Positions 4,908 to 5,842 of a DNA stretch of 5,842 bases are shown piece by piece. The DNA comes from Chloroflexota bacterium. Lineage in GTDB: Bacteria; Chloroflexota; Ktedonobacteria; Ktedonobacterales; Ktedonobacteraceae. The position numbers and the translations under genes were made by a program. Position 1 is the stretch's first letter. The number at the start of each line of letters is the position of its first letter. Location: NCBI GenBank assembly GCA_902810755.1, contig CADDYT010000232.1, forward strand, positions 1-5,842, read 5' to 3'. The notes under the pieces are model-generated. The model had not been told where the DNA came from, searched no databases, and saw nothing but the letters and a program-made list of their open reading frames with translations.

Positions 4908-5681
4908 ATGAGTGAGCTTTTTGAAACATTGCAAGCCATGCTGCATCAGGAGAAAGGTGTAGCGGTGGCGACGGTTGTGCGTGGCGCCGATGCTATCGGG
5001 AACAAACTGCTGGTGCTTCCCGGCGGGCGCACGCAGGGCAGTCTGGGTCATGCCGCCCTCGATGCGCTGGTGGCCGCAGATGCCGAACGCGCCATCTGGA
5101 ACGGCGAGGCGGTCACGCGCACCTACACGGTCGAAGGCGAGACCGGCGCGCAGCCTTATGATGTCTTCGTCGAGGGCTTTCCGCCGCCTCCCACCCTCAT
5201 CATCGTGGGTGCGGGTCATATCGCCATTCCCCTCACCACCTTCGCCAAAACGCTCGGCTACCGGGTCGTCGTTATTGATGCGCGCTCCGCTTTTGCCACC
5301 CGCGAGCGTTTCCCCCATGCCGATGAATTAATCGTCGAGTGGCCGGACGAGGCCCTGGAACGCATGGACCTCAACCCCTCCACCTCGGTGGCCGTCCTGA
5401 CCCACGACCCCAAATTTGATGAGCCAACGCTCAAGGTCGTTCTCTCACACAATGTTGGTTATGTCGGCGCCATCGGCAGCCGCAAAACCGGCGCGGAACG
5501 GGCCGAACGCCTGAAAAAGCAGGGCCTCACCGATGAGCAACTGAGTCGCATTCATGGCCCTATTGGCCTCAACATCGGAGCAAAATCCCCCGAAGAAATG
5601 GCTCTGGCAATCATGGCCCAGATTGTCGCTTTCCGGCACGGCAAAGATCAGACATCCGTGACTGATTGGAGTAAAAAGTAG
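4908..5681 (+). CDS. XdhC-family protein: degenerate XdhC domain plus Rossmann domain
   Basis: This 257-residue protein begins with an XdhC_CoxI-like domain (about 1-85). VAVATVV (18-24) is preserved, but the usual GSVSGGCxE segment has become GSLGHAALD (44-52), so the conserved cysteine is absent. An FPPPP hinge (91-95) leads into an XdhC C-terminal Rossmann domain: TLIIVGAGHIA (96-106) is the nucleotide-binding loop, VVIDAR (121-126) holds Asp124 at the end of strand 2, YVGAIGSRK (185-193) is the family signature, and HGPIGLNIGAKSPEEMALAI (216-235) ends the domain. The protein contains no cysteine at all. XdhC proteins deliver sulfurated molybdenum cofactor to xanthine dehydrogenase-type enzymes, and CoxF/CoxI are their CO dehydrogenase counterparts. 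AAGGA at 4895-4899, 8 nt before the ATG, supports the start. It is probably the last gene of the operon; its stop lies 7 nt before a very long palindrome. It likely works with the preceding cysteine-bearing protein (inference). Confidence 0.88.
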   Translation: MSELFETLQAMLHQEKGVAVATVVRGADAIGNKLLVLPGGRTQGSLGHAALDALVAADAERAIWNGEAVTRTYTVEGETGAQPYDVFVEGFPPPPTLIIVGAGHIAIPLTTFAKTLGYRVVVIDARSAFATRERFPHADELIVEWPDEALERMDLNPSTSVAVLTHDPKFDEPTLKVVLSHNVGYVGAIGSRKTGAERAERLKKQGLTDEQLSRIHGPIGLNIGAKSPEEMALAIMAQIVAFRHGKDQTSVTDWSKK

Positions 5682-5688
5682 CCGTAAG

Positions 5689-5766
5689 TATCCCGTAGGC
5701 GCCGATTGAGCGTGCGCCCCGCCCATTCCCTGGCGGGACGCACGCTCAATCGGCGCCTACGGGATA
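5689..5766. repeat. 78-base near-perfect palindrome (possible MITE-like element; may act as terminator)
   Basis: A perfect 28-bp inverted repeat (5689-5716 with 5739-5766) is continued, after one C/A mismatch (5717/5738), by six more pairs (5718-5723 with 5732-5737). An 8-nt loop (5724-5731) closes the structure. It begins 7 nt after the stop of the last operon gene. The stem is far longer than usual for a terminator and no T-run follows. The outer ends are TA on both sides, which would suit a TA-targeting element, although TA at both ends follows automatically from the symmetry. It contains no coding capacity. As RNA it would fold very stably and probably end or protect the operon transcript. 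Confidence 0.8.
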
Positions 5767-5842
5767 GTAGCATGGGTGAGACTTCTGCACTGCTGTTTCG
5801 TTTTATACCGTAGAGAAAACCCTGTTGACTGCTTGAACGTAC

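Noticed and set aside
4833..5318. 161-codon - strand open frame inside the second XdhC gene
   Set aside because: Antisense of the Rossmann domain coding sequence; Gly/Arg/Asp-rich shadow without motifs.
5825..5830. TTGACT near the right edge as a -35 element of a downstream gene
   Set aside because: The window ends 12 bases later, so no -10 element or gene can be seen to support it.

Overview
The window looks like a bacterial chromosome segment of moderately high GC, with a Shine-Dalgarno sequence (GGAGG, AGGAGG or AAGGA type) in front of almost every gene. The gene content and the large intergenic palindromes would fit a Chloroflexota genome of the Ktedonobacteria type. That assignment is an inference from general style: there is no taxonomic marker gene here. 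All convincing genes lie on the + strand.

Left part (1-536): the window opens inside a low-complexity Pro/Gly/Val-rich stretch. It is open on the + strand up to a stop at 298-300, but it also reads as a plausible Gly/Pro/Thr-rich frame on the - strand. A perfect 17-bp tandem duplication (286-319) sits on the + stop codon and shifts the - strand frame. The next ~215 bases hold no convincing gene, only a weak promoter candidate for the following gene.

Middle part (537-2057): a DUF1963/YwqG-family protein is followed 62 bases later by a secreted HNH-nuclease-like protein with a lipobox. The second gene ends just before a strong hairpin (2017-2053).

Right part (2067-5766): a good sigma70-type promoter (TTGACG, 18 nt, TACAAT) drives a four-gene operon. 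It encodes a MoxR/CoxD-type AAA+ ATPase (probable TTG start), a CoxE-type von Willebrand A protein with an intact MIDAS motif, a stand-alone XdhC/CoxI domain carrying the conserved cysteines, and a second XdhC protein with a cysteine-less N-terminal domain fused to the Rossmann domain. In known systems (coxD, coxE, coxF/coxI of aerobic CO dehydrogenase, and xdhC of xanthine dehydrogenase) these families mature molybdenum hydroxylases: the ATPase and VWA protein act as a chaperone pair on the apo-enzyme, and XdhC proteins bind and help sulfurate the molybdenum cofactor. No molybdenum hydroxylase structural gene lies in the window, so the client enzyme is unknown.

The operon ends 7 nt before a 78-base near-perfect palindrome (5689-5766) that is far longer than a normal terminator stem and may be a small mobile or repeated element. 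The last 76 bases hold no gene.
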